A DNA stretch of 32,957 nt, taken from Fermentimonas sp. (GTDB lineage Bacteria > Bacteroidota > Bacteroidia > Bacteroidales > Dysgonomonadaceae). Each line of letters starts with the position of its first letter. Position 1 is the stretch's first letter. Shown piece by piece: positions 8,845-16,930 of the stretch. The translations under genes were made by a program, and so were the position numbers. The notes under the pieces are model-generated. The model worked only from the letters and a program-made list of their open reading frames with translations. It was not told where the DNA came from and made no database searches. The stretch spans positions 1 through 32,957 of the forward strand of contig JADMKP010000005.1 of NCBI GenBank assembly GCA_015478775.1. Reading direction: 5' to 3'.

Positions 8845-9312
8845 TTACCAAACCATTACAACTCTAAAGTTATAGTTTTGTCTTGCATCCTGATCTTGAA
8901 CACCATCTGAGGGTTCTATATAGAATGTAACTTCATTTCTTTGCTGGCTAAATTCAAAACTTATTGTTTCTGTGAAATCAACAAATTCATTTTGACCCAC
9001 TTCTACCAAAAAACTTCTTATGTAAGGTAAAGGCACTTGCACCTCATTAACACCTTGTGAACCAATAAATACATACCCAATTACTGCACCATTTTCATAT
9101 ATAAACTCATCTATAAATCCTAATGGTCTAACTGCTTCCCATCTGTTAAGTTCAGAATTCCATGTCCACTGTGATGCATTTACTGTAAAGTTCTCGATAT
9201 TCCATTCAGTTTCAATAATGTCATCGGTGCTGTCACTACAAGATGTGGCTATAAACAGGGTACTCAAAAATAATATTCCTGTAAAGAGTGATGTATATAT
9301 TTTTCTTTTCAT
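8845..9312 (-). CDS. Lipoprotein of unknown function, tandem paralogue 1
   Basis: A 155-residue lipoprotein. The start is set at the ATG at 9312 because MKRK followed by a hydrophobic stretch and lipobox ATSC (C25) makes a proper signal; an upstream in-frame extension would only lengthen the signal. The mature part (WNIENFTVNASQWTW, EFIYENGAVIGYVFIGSQGV, FTETISFEF, ending NYNFRVVMVW) aligns along its whole length with the neighbour at 9461-10063. This C-terminal domain recurs in Bacteroidetes lipoproteins of no known role. The post-cysteine residues SDSTDD are compatible with surface export in this phylum (inference). Confidence 0.8.
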   Translation of the reverse strand: MKRKIYTSLFTGILFLSTLFIATSCSDSTDDIIETEWNIENFTVNASQWTWNSELNRWEAVRPLGFIDEFIYENGAVIGYVFIGSQGVNEVQVPLPYIRSFLVEVGQNEFVDFTETISFEFSQQRNEVTFYIEPSDGVQDQDARQNYNFRVVMVW

Positions 9313-9460
9313 AATAATAAGTTTTTCAAATTTGAATGTTAAGTATATCACATAAAAAATCAACTTTCGTTTAAATTAAAACAATATTGTAATAGAATAG
9401 TTCTTCAAAAAAACTACCCACTAAAAAAAATATAATACTAAGGATATTAGAGTAATTATA

Positions 9461-10063
9461 TTACCAAATTAATACAATTCTGAAATTATAATTTTGAGGT
9501 GCATCGGGATCTTGTGCCAAGTCTGAATCCTTAATAAAAAAGGCAACTGTACTGGGATTGCCTTGCTGAAAATCGGCACTAATTGTTTCAGTAAAAGTAA
9601 CTGTATCAGGACCTTCCATAACAGAATAAGTATTGATATATGGCAAAAGCTTCTGAACTTCATCAACTCCTTGCTCACCAATAAAGACGTAGGAAATCAT
9701 AGCACCATACTCATATATAAATTCAGTTAATTCACTCAAATTATAAAAAGCTTCCCACTGTGCCGAATTGTTATTCCACTCCCAATCATCAGCATTTACA
9801 GTTATGTTAACAATTTCCCACTGAGTAAACTCAAGGTTGTTATTGTTTGAGTTTATTGCATCGTCTATTAATCTTTTTATTTCTGCTTCATTTAAACCAT
9901 TACCTTGACTTCTTAGTGCTTCCTCAATTAATCTTCTAGCTTCTGCTCTCGTGATATAATCATCTGAAGTAGAACAAGAATTACCCGCAAATAAAATTGC
10001 CGTTAACATTAAAGCAGTGATATAATACTGTATTCCAAATTTCTTTTTACTCATTTTTATCAT
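9461..10063 (-). CDS. Lipoprotein of unknown function, tandem paralogue 2 with helical spacer
   Basis: A 200-residue lipoprotein with lipobox GNSC (C30 from the ATG at 10063; an ATG three codons later at 10054 is an equal alternative). After C-STSDD it has a short internal duplication predicted to be helical, ITRAEARRLIEEAL followed by LNEAEIKRLIDDAI, that paralogue 1 lacks. The remainder (QWEIVNITVNADDWEWN, EFIYEYGAMISYVFIGEQGVDEV, ending PQNYNFRIVLIW) matches the full mature domain of paralogue 1. The helical part may be a trimeric or stalk-like spacer (inference). A promoter with a good -7 box lies at 10117-10146. Function unknown. Confidence 0.8.
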   Translation of the reverse strand: MIKMSKKKFGIQYYITALMLTAILFAGNSCSTSDDYITRAEARRLIEEALRSQGNGLNEAEIKRLIDDAINSNNNNLEFTQWEIVNITVNADDWEWNNNSAQWEAFYNLSELTEFIYEYGAMISYVFIGEQGVDEVQKLLPYINTYSVMEGPDTVTFTETISADFQQGNPSTVAFFIKDSDLAQDPDAPQNYNFRIVLIW

Positions 10064-10116
10064 TGATATTATTTTAAGTCGATATTAATTTCTTCTTATT
10101 TATAATTATGCGTTAA

Positions 10117-10146
10117 CAAATATAACAATTATCTTTTCTTCCCAAA
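10117..10146 (-). promoter_or_regulatory. Promoter for the tandem lipoprotein pair
   Basis: On the minus strand TTTG (10143-10146), an 18-bp spacer and TATATTTG (10117-10124) fit the Bacteroidetes promoter form. The -33 part lies inside the last codons of the DUF937 gene. It would give a leader of about 50 nt. The two lipoprotein genes are about 150 bp apart, and no separate box was found for the second. Confidence 0.6.
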
Positions 10147-10719
10147 CATATTCAACAAATCATCCATTACATCGCCATCGCTATCTTTATCTAAAATACC
10201 ACTAATCATATCCATTACACCACCACCTGATCTACTATGCTGAGAACCGCCGATTAAATTGCTCAACAGTGTGTTTAAATCGCTCGCTCTTGCATTCGAT
10301 TGCTGTTTCTCTTTACTTAGGTATGCCATTACAATTGGTGCCAAAGTTGAAAGAAGAGGTGAAATTTTGTCGTTATTTACACCAGTTTTCTTCGAAATAT
10401 TTTGCTCTATAACTTCCCTTTTACTACCAAAAACATGTTCCAATATTCCATCTCCGTCTCTTTGCAGATTTTCATTATCTCCTTGAAACATAGCCGAAAG
10501 GTTATCAAGTAAAGATCCATCGTGTTTAGTTTCAATTGCTTTATTGAGACTCTCGGCTCCTTCCTTCGATTGAGAATTGCGAGTCATCCCTGCCAAAATG
10601 GTGGATAGTGAAGTTCTAACTGCACTTGATGCTTCATTAGTATTCATTCCTAATTTGCCTGCAGCATTTTTAACAATAGTTTGTCCTATCGAGCTGTTTA
10701 GTAATTCTGAAATATTCAT
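10129..10719 (-). CDS. DUF937 domain protein
   Basis: A 196-residue protein with no signal peptide. The first 130 residues have DUF937 features: an N-terminal helix (ISELLNSSIGQTIVKNAAGKLGM), a repeated alpha-helical pattern, GDGILEHVFGSKREVIEQNISKKTGV, and ISPLLSTLAPIVMAYL. The C-terminal tail is Gly/Ser-rich (LIGGSQHSRSGGGVMDMISGIL) and ends DSDGDVMDDLLNMFGKKR, a common ending in Bacteroidetes members. The function of the family is not known. A TAAGTTTG -7 box on the minus strand at 10764-10771 sits 45 bp upstream of the ATG; no -33 partner was seen. Confidence 0.85.
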   Translation of the reverse strand: MNISELLNSSIGQTIVKNAAGKLGMNTNEASSAVRTSLSTILAGMTRNSQSKEGAESLNKAIETKHDGSLLDNLSAMFQGDNENLQRDGDGILEHVFGSKREVIEQNISKKTGVNNDKISPLLSTLAPIVMAYLSKEKQQSNARASDLNTLLSNLIGGSQHSRSGGGVMDMISGILDKDSDGDVMDDLLNMFGKKR

Positions 10720-10884
10720 GAGAAATGTTTTTATAAATGGTTGTTTAATAAAATAATGCTTTCCAAACTTATAAAATAAAACAATTTAAACCATTAATCG
10801 TTCATATTTTTAATTGTTTGTATATGAAAACCCCAAAGAAAATTGCGAAAAAAATTCCAATTCCAATTACTTTATAATAATAGC

Positions 10885-10914
10885 TTGTTGTCAGCAAAAA
10901 ATAAGTTATTTTTG
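10885..10914 (+). promoter_or_regulatory. Promoter ahead of thyA
   Basis: TTG (10885-10887), a 19-bp spacer and TATTTTTG (10907-10914) match the Bacteroidetes consensus. Transcription would begin near 10921, leaving about 70 nt before the chosen thyA start at 10991. No riboswitch-like structure is evident in that leader. Confidence 0.6.
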
Positions 10915-10990
10915 TCTTGTTGCTAATATGAATTAATAAAAATGGTTCATTTTAGTGGATACTTATAGCTTCGTGCAAAAAACAAATAAT

Positions 10991-11785
10991 ATGCAACAAT
11001 ATATCGATTTATTACAAAGAACTATTAATGAAGGTGTCAAAAAAGAAGATCGTACAGGCACTGGTACGATAAGTATCTTTGGACATCAGAGCAGATATAG
11101 ACTTAACGAAGGATTTCCTGTTCTTACTACAAAAAAACTACACCTCAGGTCAATTATTCATGAACTTTTGTGGTTCCTGAATGGAGATACAAACATTAAA
11201 TACCTTACAGACAACGGCGTCAATATATGGAATGAGTGGGCAGATGAAGAAGGAGACCTTGGTCATATTTATGGATATCAATGGCGCTCGTGGCCCGATT
11301 ATAATGGAGGGCATATCGACCAGATTTCTCAAGTGGTTCAAACTATAAAAAACAATCCCGATTCACGTCGTATATTGGTTAGCTCGTGGAATGTGGCCGA
11401 TCTTCCAAATATGAATCTTCCGCCCTGCCATGCTTTTTTTCAATTCTATGTATCAGATGGTAAATTAAGCTTACAACTTTATCAAAGGAGCGCTGATATA
11501 TTTTTAGGTGTGCCATTTAATATTGCTTCTTATGCACTTTTACTAAAAATGATGGCTCAGGTTACAGGTTTACAAGAGGGAGATTTTGTACATACATTTG
11601 GCGACGCTCATATATATTTAAATCATCTGGAGCAGGTAGATCTGCAACTCTCGCGAACTCCACGTAGCTTACCCGAGATGAAAATAAATCCTGATGTTAA
11701 AGATATATTTAGCTTCAGGTATGAGGACTTCGAACTGATTAATTACAATCCGCATCCTCATATTAAGGGCGAGGTCTCAATTTAA
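10991..11785 (+). CDS. thyA: Thymidylate synthase
   Basis: ThyA makes dTMP from dUMP using methylene-tetrahydrofolate, releasing dihydrofolate. The ATG at 10991 is preferred over the in-frame GTG 12 codons upstream, because it gives 264 residues, the same as E. coli ThyA, and begins [15 protein letters not shown] as the family does. The folate/phosphate motif DRTGTGT, the WRSWP segment and the nucleophile C146 ([12 protein letters not shown]) are all present. [20 protein letters not shown] and the final ending GEVSI are standard. folA follows about 100 bp downstream and recycles the dihydrofolate product. Confidence 0.97.
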   Translation: MQQYIDLLQRTINEGVKKEDRTGTGTISIFGHQSRYRLNEGFPVLTTKKLHLRSIIHELLWFLNGDTNIKYLTDNGVNIWNEWADEEGDLGHIYGYQWRSWPDYNGGHIDQISQVVQTIKNNPDSRRILVSSWNVADLPNMNLPPCHAFFQFYVSDGKLSLQLYQRSADIFLGVPFNIASYALLLKMMAQVTGLQEGDFVHTFGDAHIYLNHLEQVDLQLSRTPRSLPEMKINPDVKDIFSFRYEDFELINYNPHPHIKGEVSI

Positions 11786-11886
11786 TAAGAATTAGATTCA
11801 GGAAAAGTTTGAGAGTTATTTGTGAGAAATTCGATAAACGAGTGAAGCTTTATTATTAAGTCTCCGTTTAATAATTAGATTCCGAA

Positions 11887-12399
11887 ATGATAAAAGAGCA
11901 AAAGACAGAAGTTGCTATAATAGTGGTAGTTGACGAGAACAATGGTATTGGCAAGGATGGCGATTTACTTTGCCATCTTCCCAACGATTTAAAGCACTTT
12001 AAAAAACTTACCACCGGTCACACAATTATTATGGGTAGAAAAACATATGAATCTCTCCCGAATGGTGCTTTACCCAATAGAATAAACATTGTAATTACTT
12101 CAGATAATGCAAATAATTATCCCGGATGTATTGTTGTCCGATCTATTGATGAAGCATTTTTATTAATCAAAGACAAAGAGAAAGTTTTTATAATTGGAGG
12201 TGGAAAAATATACGATTCTACTCTTCATCTTACCAATAAATTGTACCTTACACGCATACATCATATATTTGAAGAGGCAGACACCTTTTTCCCAAAAATA
12301 GATTTTAATAATTGGGAATTAATTGTGGAGGAAAAACATAAAGCGGATGAGAAAAATCAGTTTGATTATTCATTTATAACCTTTATAAAGAAAGAATAA
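11887..12399 (+). CDS. folA: Dihydrofolate reductase
   Basis: DHFR reduces dihydrofolate to tetrahydrofolate with NADPH. It has 170 residues. The N-terminal strand VAIIVVVDENNGIGKDGDLL, the HLPNDLKHFKKLTTG helix with the proton-donor D34, the NADPH motif MGRKTYESL and the IGGGKIYDSTL strand are all present. In the position of E. coli W22 (MPWNLPAD) this protein has C29 (LLCHLPND), a visible departure from the textbook enzyme that may be ordinary in this lineage. It lies between thyA and the SpoIID-like gene; the latter starts 4 bp after its stop, so these two are probably translated from one mRNA. Confidence 0.95.
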   Translation: MIKEQKTEVAIIVVVDENNGIGKDGDLLCHLPNDLKHFKKLTTGHTIIMGRKTYESLPNGALPNRINIVITSDNANNYPGCIVVRSIDEAFLLIKDKEKVFIIGGGKIYDSTLHLTNKLYLTRIHHIFEEADTFFPKIDFNNWELIVEEKHKADEKNQFDYSFITFIKKE

Positions 12400-12403
12400 A
12401 GTC

Positions 12404-13771
12404 ATGGGAACTTCAGACGAGAAACAATTTAAAATGAGTGAGCCTTTGATACATGTGGGTATTTTACAAAGGCAGCAGGTGATAGGTTTTTCTTTACTTT
12501 CTACTTATAAACTTCAAGGTAAAGATTTTCCTCCGGGAGAATATGAGGTGAGAATAAATGATGGTAATTTATTATTCAATGGAGAAGAATACACTGAGAT
12601 AACATTTGAATCTGATCAGCTGCACAGCGATAGTTTTGAATTAAAAATGGTTACCATTGGTGTAGATTTCCACTGGGAGAGAAAAGAGAATCAAAGATTT
12701 CTGGGAGGATTGAAGTTTATTACAGTTGAAGATGGTGAAAACGGTGCAAGTGTAACTGCTATAAATGTGGTTTCAATTGAAGATTACCTTAAGAGTGTTA
12801 TATCTTCTGAAATGAGTTCTACCAGTTCTGAAGAACTTCTAAAAGCTCATTCAATTATTTCTCGAAGCTGGCTTTTGGCACAGTTAACAAAAAACAAACT
12901 ATTCAATAAACATGAAAACAATTATCAAACATCAATAGTAACGTCAAATGAAATAATCAGATGGTATGATCGAGAAGATCATGAGCATTTTGATGTTTGT
13001 GCAGACGACCATTGCCAGCGATATCAAGGTATAACCAAACAGTCTTCTGAACTTGTTAACAGTGTAATTAACGATACTTATGGCAAAATCCTTTCATACA
13101 GAGGTTCTATTTGCGATACCAGATATTATAAATGTTGTGGTGGAGTAATGGAGACTTTTGAGAATGTTTGGGAACCCATTGTACATCCATATTTGCAAGG
13201 AAAACCTGATAGTTTTAGTGGAGTCCCTTTTCCAGATCTAACAATAGAAGAAAACGCAGAAGAGTGGATTTCTAATTCCCCCGATGCATTTTGCAATACA
13301 CAGGATAAAACTATTCTTAATCAAGTGCTAAATGATTATGATAGGGAAACATTCGATTTTTATAGATGGAGCATAACCTATAGTCAGAGCGAGCTATCTG
13401 AAATCATAAAAGATCGTTTGGGTATAGATTTTGGTAGTATTATTGATCTTATACCACTCGAAAGGGGTACTTCTGGACGAATTAAAAGGCTTAAAATCAT
13501 GGGGACCGATAAAGTTATGGTAATTGGAAAAGAGCTCGAAATAAGACGAACTCTATCAAAATCTCATTTATACAGTTCTGCTTTTATTGTCGATGCTCAG
13601 GATGAAGACGATGAAGGTATACCTCAAAAATTTTTACTGAAGGGCGCCGGATGGGGCCACGGCGTTGGCTTGTGCCAGATAGGTGCAGCTTTAATGGCAG
13701 AAAAAGGTTATATGTATAACGAAATATTAAAACACTACTTTCCGGGCACATTAATAAAAACAGAGTATTAG
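12404..13771 (+). CDS. SpoIID/LytB domain protein
   Basis: A 455-residue protein of the SpoIID/LytB family, members of which cut the glycan of peptidoglycan as lytic transglycosylases. The family core is visible: VVSIEDYLKSVISSEMS, then SSEELLKAHSIISRSWLLAQ, a middle Cys-bearing region (CGGVMETFENVWEP), and the C-terminal GAGWGHGVGLCQIGAALMAEKGYMYNEILKHYFPGT. E at SSEMS matches the catalytic Glu position of SpoIID (inference). No signal peptide is seen from either the ATG at 12404 or the later M11 (12434), which may be the true start. It precedes an AmpG-type permease and a murQ remnant, consistent with peptidoglycan turnover. Confidence 0.9.
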   Translation: MGTSDEKQFKMSEPLIHVGILQRQQVIGFSLLSTYKLQGKDFPPGEYEVRINDGNLLFNGEEYTEITFESDQLHSDSFELKMVTIGVDFHWERKENQRFLGGLKFITVEDGENGASVTAINVVSIEDYLKSVISSEMSSTSSEELLKAHSIISRSWLLAQLTKNKLFNKHENNYQTSIVTSNEIIRWYDREDHEHFDVCADDHCQRYQGITKQSSELVNSVINDTYGKILSYRGSICDTRYYKCCGGVMETFENVWEPIVHPYLQGKPDSFSGVPFPDLTIEENAEEWISNSPDAFCNTQDKTILNQVLNDYDRETFDFYRWSITYSQSELSEIIKDRLGIDFGSIIDLIPLERGTSGRIKRLKIMGTDKVMVIGKELEIRRTLSKSHLYSSAFIVDAQDEDDEGIPQKFLLKGAGWGHGVGLCQIGAALMAEKGYMYNEILKHYFPGTLIKTEY

Positions 13772-13882
13772 ACGTTAGTATAATTAGCATTAATATGAAT
13801 GTATAGTTACAATAATATATGTTTACTTATAATTACCTGGCTTATAAATATATAATGTAAAAATTATATTTACAACTTAATT

Positions 13883-15214
13883 ATGAAAAACAAGAATCAA
13901 AAAACCTTTCGTAATCCATGGACATGGGTGCCTACACTTTATTTTGCTGAAGGATTGCCATATATAGCTGTTATGACAATTTCGGTAATTATGTACAAAA
14001 GATTTGGGCTTTCAAATACCGAAATTGCACTTTACACTAGCTGGCTTTATCTGCCATGGGTCATTAAACCAATCTGGAGTCCGTTTGTAGATATATTAAA
14101 AACAAAGCGTTGGTGGATTATTTCAATGCAACTTCTCATTGGGGCAGGTTTGGCAGGGATTGCATTTACACTTCCTACCCCATTTTATCTTCAGGCAACG
14201 CTAGCTTTTTTCTGGCTAATGGCGTTTAGTTCAGCCACACACGATATCGCGGCAGATGGTTTTTATATGCTTGCACTTGACGAATCACAGCAATCTTTTT
14301 TTGTAGGCATTCGTAGTACATTTTATAGGCTTGCCTCAATAACCGGTCAGGGCTTTTTAATAATACTTGCAGGTTATTTCGAAAGAACAACTTCTAATAT
14401 CCCATACTCTTGGAGTCTGACATTTTTTATAATGGCGGGACTTTTTCTCGCATTCTTTATATATCACCGTTTTGTGCTGCCTTACCCAATAAGCGACACC
14501 GGTAAAGCTGCTAATACCCCGAGCGAGGTAATAAAGGAATTTGGCAATACTTTTAAATCGTTTTTCAATAAGAAAGGGATAGTATTGGCATTAACTTTTA
14601 TTCTTGTTTACAGACTTGCCGAAGCTATGCTGGTTAAACTTGCATATCCTTTCTTGCTCGATCCGCGTGAAATTGGAGGATTGGGTCTGCAAACACAGGA
14701 TGCAGGAATTGCTTACGGTACCGTTGGTGTTGTTGCACTTACTATTGGTGGTATTATTGGTGGCATTCTGGCATCTCAAAAAGGATTAAAGTATTGGATA
14801 TGGCCTATGGCTTTAGCTATAACTCTTCCGAATGCTGCATATCTCCTACTTTCTATATATCAGCCCGAAAGCTTCTTGTGGGTTAATATTGCCATTGCAG
14901 CAGAGCAGTTTGGATATGGATTTGGGTTTACTGCTTATATGCTGTTTATGATTTATTTCTCGCAGGGAGATCATAAAACTGCGCATTACTCAATTTGTAC
15001 CGGATTTATGGCTCTTGGTATGATGCTTCCGGGAATGGCAGCCGGGTGGATTCAGGAGCAACTCGGATATCTAAATTTCTTTATTTTTATTATGATTGCA
15101 ACCATTCCTACTTTATTAATTATTCCTTTTATAAAAATTGATAAAGACTTTGGAAGAGCTAAAAAGGAGAACAAATTAATTGAAGATAAATTAGGGGCAA
15201 AAACACAAAAATGA
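13883..15214 (+). CDS. AmpG-family MFS transporter (muropeptide/anhydro-MurNAc permease-like)
   Basis: A 443-residue major-facilitator protein with about 12 hydrophobic segments. The opening WTWVPTLYFAEGLPYIAV and the loop LYLPWVIKPIWSPFVDILKTKRWW are AmpG-family hallmarks. DIAADGFYMLALDESQQSFFVGIRSTFYR follows in the next conserved loop. Relatives import anhydro-muropeptides or MurNAc across the inner membrane for cell-wall recycling; the exact substrate cannot be read here. It lies after the SpoIID/LytB gene and its TGA overlaps the ATGA that starts a murQ remnant, so it was once followed by the etherase of the same pathway. Confidence 0.88.
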   Translation: MKNKNQKTFRNPWTWVPTLYFAEGLPYIAVMTISVIMYKRFGLSNTEIALYTSWLYLPWVIKPIWSPFVDILKTKRWWIISMQLLIGAGLAGIAFTLPTPFYLQATLAFFWLMAFSSATHDIAADGFYMLALDESQQSFFVGIRSTFYRLASITGQGFLIILAGYFERTTSNIPYSWSLTFFIMAGLFLAFFIYHRFVLPYPISDTGKAANTPSEVIKEFGNTFKSFFNKKGIVLALTFILVYRLAEAMLVKLAYPFLLDPREIGGLGLQTQDAGIAYGTVGVVALTIGGIIGGILASQKGLKYWIWPMALAITLPNAAYLLLSIYQPESFLWVNIAIAAEQFGYGFGFTAYMLFMIYFSQGDHKTAHYSICTGFMALGMMLPGMAAGWIQEQLGYLNFFIFIMIATIPTLLIIPFIKIDKDFGRAKKENKLIEDKLGAKTQK

Positions 15215-15412
15215 TCAAATAGATAGGTTATTGCCGCATTGAGAAGAGCTCGAGAAAATGGAATCTTGACTGCTGCTATTTGTTGTAATCCTGATTCTGA
15301 TGTAGCTAAGGAAGCAGAGATTAAAATTGAACCTATAGTAGGACCTGAATATGTAACTGGAAGCACACGGATGAAATCGGGTACCGCGCGGTTCGATAAA
15401 ATTAGCCATTGA
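15211..15412 (+). pseudogene. murQ: murQ remnant (N-acetylmuramic acid 6-phosphate etherase)
   Basis: An ATG overlapping the stop of the AmpG-like gene (ATGA) gives only three codons, M-I-K, then TAG. From 15227 another reading frame is open for 61 codons and matches the C-terminal part of Mur[37 protein letters not shown], then the signature [16 protein letters not shown]. It ends abnormally as RFDKISH-stop, with no C-terminal helical domain. A full MurQ is about 280-300 residues, so most of the gene is missing. The MurQ signature is clear; the deletion history (start kept, middle and 3' end lost) is inference. Confidence 0.85.
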
Positions 15413-15481
15413 CAATTATAGAAAATGAGAAATCGAGAAATAGACAAATTGACGAATAAATAAGAATGAAAACTGTTGATT

Positions 15482-16306
15482 ATGATTACAAAAAACAAGT
15501 TGATTATACTAGTATTTTTATTAAGTATTACTTTAACTTCACACACACAAGAAATTAGTTATAAGACTGTTTACGACATTCCTTATTATGAAGACAGTAT
15601 AATAAACAGCGATAAATATATAGAAGATCGATGCAAACTTGATATATATTATCCTGAAAACGATAAGGATTTTAAAACAATTGTATGGTTTCATGGTGGC
15701 GGTCTAACTGGTGGAAGCAAAGAATTACCCGAATACCTTAAAAATAAAGGGGTGTGCATTGTGGGAGTAAATTATCGTCTTTCGCCTCATATTGGAGCCC
15801 CTTCATACATTGAAGATGCGGCTGCTGCTGTTGCATGGGTATTTAAGAATATTGAAGATTTTGGAGGTGATAGTTCTAAAATTTTTGTATCGGGTCATTC
15901 GGCTGGAGGTTATCTAACTATGATGATAGGATTAGATAAAAGCTATCTGTTTAAACATGATATTGATGCTAATAAAATTGCTGGCTTGATTCCACTAAGC
16001 GGACAAACAATAACCCATTTTAATATTCGAGAAGAGATGGGTTTGAAAGATACACAACCGCTTGTTGATAAGTTTGCACCATTATTTCATGTTCGTAATG
16101 ATGCACCACCCCTTTTACTTATTACAGGAGACAGGGAGCTTGAAATGCTTGGAAGATATGAAGAGAATGCTTATTTGGCTCGAATGATGAAAGTTGTAGG
16201 ACATGAACATACACGTTTGCTGGAGCTTCAGGGTTACGACCATGGCATGACATATCCTGCTTTTCCACTTATCATAAATGAAATTAATCAGATTCTGCAA
16301 AAGTAG
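15482..16306 (+). CDS. Secreted alpha/beta-hydrolase esterase (BD-FAE / HSL-like)
   Basis: A 274-residue hydrolase. The ATG at 15482 is preferred over an in-frame TTG two codons before. An N-terminal signal peptide (MITKNKLIILVFLLSITLTSHTQ) implies export. The oxyanion motif HGGG lies in WFHGGGLTGGS, the nucleophile S140 in GHSAGG, the acid probably in LLITGDRE and the histidine in GYDHGMTYP. NYRLSPHIGAPSYIEDAAAAVAW is typical of the carboxylesterase group that acts on short acyl or aryl esters. The substrate is not readable. It lies 69 bp after the murQ remnant; no promoter was recognised. Confidence 0.85.
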   Translation: MITKNKLIILVFLLSITLTSHTQEISYKTVYDIPYYEDSIINSDKYIEDRCKLDIYYPENDKDFKTIVWFHGGGLTGGSKELPEYLKNKGVCIVGVNYRLSPHIGAPSYIEDAAAAVAWVFKNIEDFGGDSSKIFVSGHSAGGYLTMMIGLDKSYLFKHDIDANKIAGLIPLSGQTITHFNIREEMGLKDTQPLVDKFAPLFHVRNDAPPLLLITGDRELEMLGRYEENAYLARMMKVVGHEHTRLLELQGYDHGMTYPAFPLIINEINQILQK

Positions 16307-16459
16307 ATTAGTTAATTTTCCATTTAAACCTAATAAAAAACATGTAGCAGCTTATTCAATCTTTAAAGTTAAAAAAGTAACATATTGTTAACAATTATAT
16401 TAATACACTATAATATGCAAACGATATATAACAGATTTACTAAAACTTCATTATTTGGT

Positions 16460-16467
16460 TAACTTTG
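16460..16467 (+). promoter_or_regulatory. -7 box (TAACTTTG) ahead of the GNAT gene
   Basis: TAACTTTG fits TAnnTTTG and lies 34 bp before the ATG at 16502. No TTTG was found at the -33 distance. The rest of the 195-bp gap from 16307 is AT-rich with no further recognisable feature. Confidence 0.45.
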
Positions 16468-16501
16468 TTAGGGAAACATCTAATAAGTAAATGCAAACAT
16501 A

Positions 16502-16930
16502 ATGTATATAGAAAGAGTAACTGAAATAAACGATAAAATACTAGAGGCCTTTCAATATTTTATACCAGAATTAACTAACGAAAAAGATAGAGTTCCAACT
16601 ACAGAAGATCTCGAAAGAGTGATAAGTTTTTCAAATAATCATCTTCTTATAGCAAAAGATGGAGATGTTATTCTAGGCACACTCACCTTGGTGTTTTACA
16701 AGGTTCCTTCAGGTATTAAAGCTTGGATTGAAGATGTAATTGTCAGTGACGAAGCACGTGGCAAAGGCGTTGCAACTGCACTAATATGGCATGCCATAAA
16801 CATAGCACAAGAGAATCAGGCAGAAAAAGTAGACCTCTCTTCAAGTCCATGGAGAGAGGCCGCTAATAATCTATATCTTAAATTGGGATTCCAAAAAAGA
16901 GATTCCAATATGTATAGGCTCTTTATTTAG
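16502..16930 (+). CDS. GNAT-family N-acetyltransferase
   Basis: A 142-residue single-domain acetyltransferase. The acetyl-CoA binding motif A is read as WIEDVIVSDEARGKGVATALIWHAI, with the R/Q-x-x-G-x-G/A loop RGKGVA. Motif B follows as VDLSSSPWREAANNLYLKLGFQKRDSNMYRL. The N-terminus (YIERVTEINDKILEAFQYFIPEL) fits substrate-recognition helices. The acceptor cannot be told from sequence. Its last four bases overlap the end of the convergent KAS III-like gene (16927-16930), leaving no room for a terminator between them. Confidence 0.88.
   Translation: MYIERVTEINDKILEAFQYFIPELTNEKDRVPTTEDLERVISFSNNHLLIAKDGDVILGTLTLVFYKVPSGIKAWIEDVIVSDEARGKGVATALIWHAINIAQENQAEKVDLSSSPWREAANNLYLKLGFQKRDSNMYRLFI

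Noticed and set aside
15052-15546. A 164-codon minus-strand frame over the end of the AmpG gene and the murQ remnant
   Set aside because: The plus strand has clear homology throughout; the minus frame has no recognisable motif.
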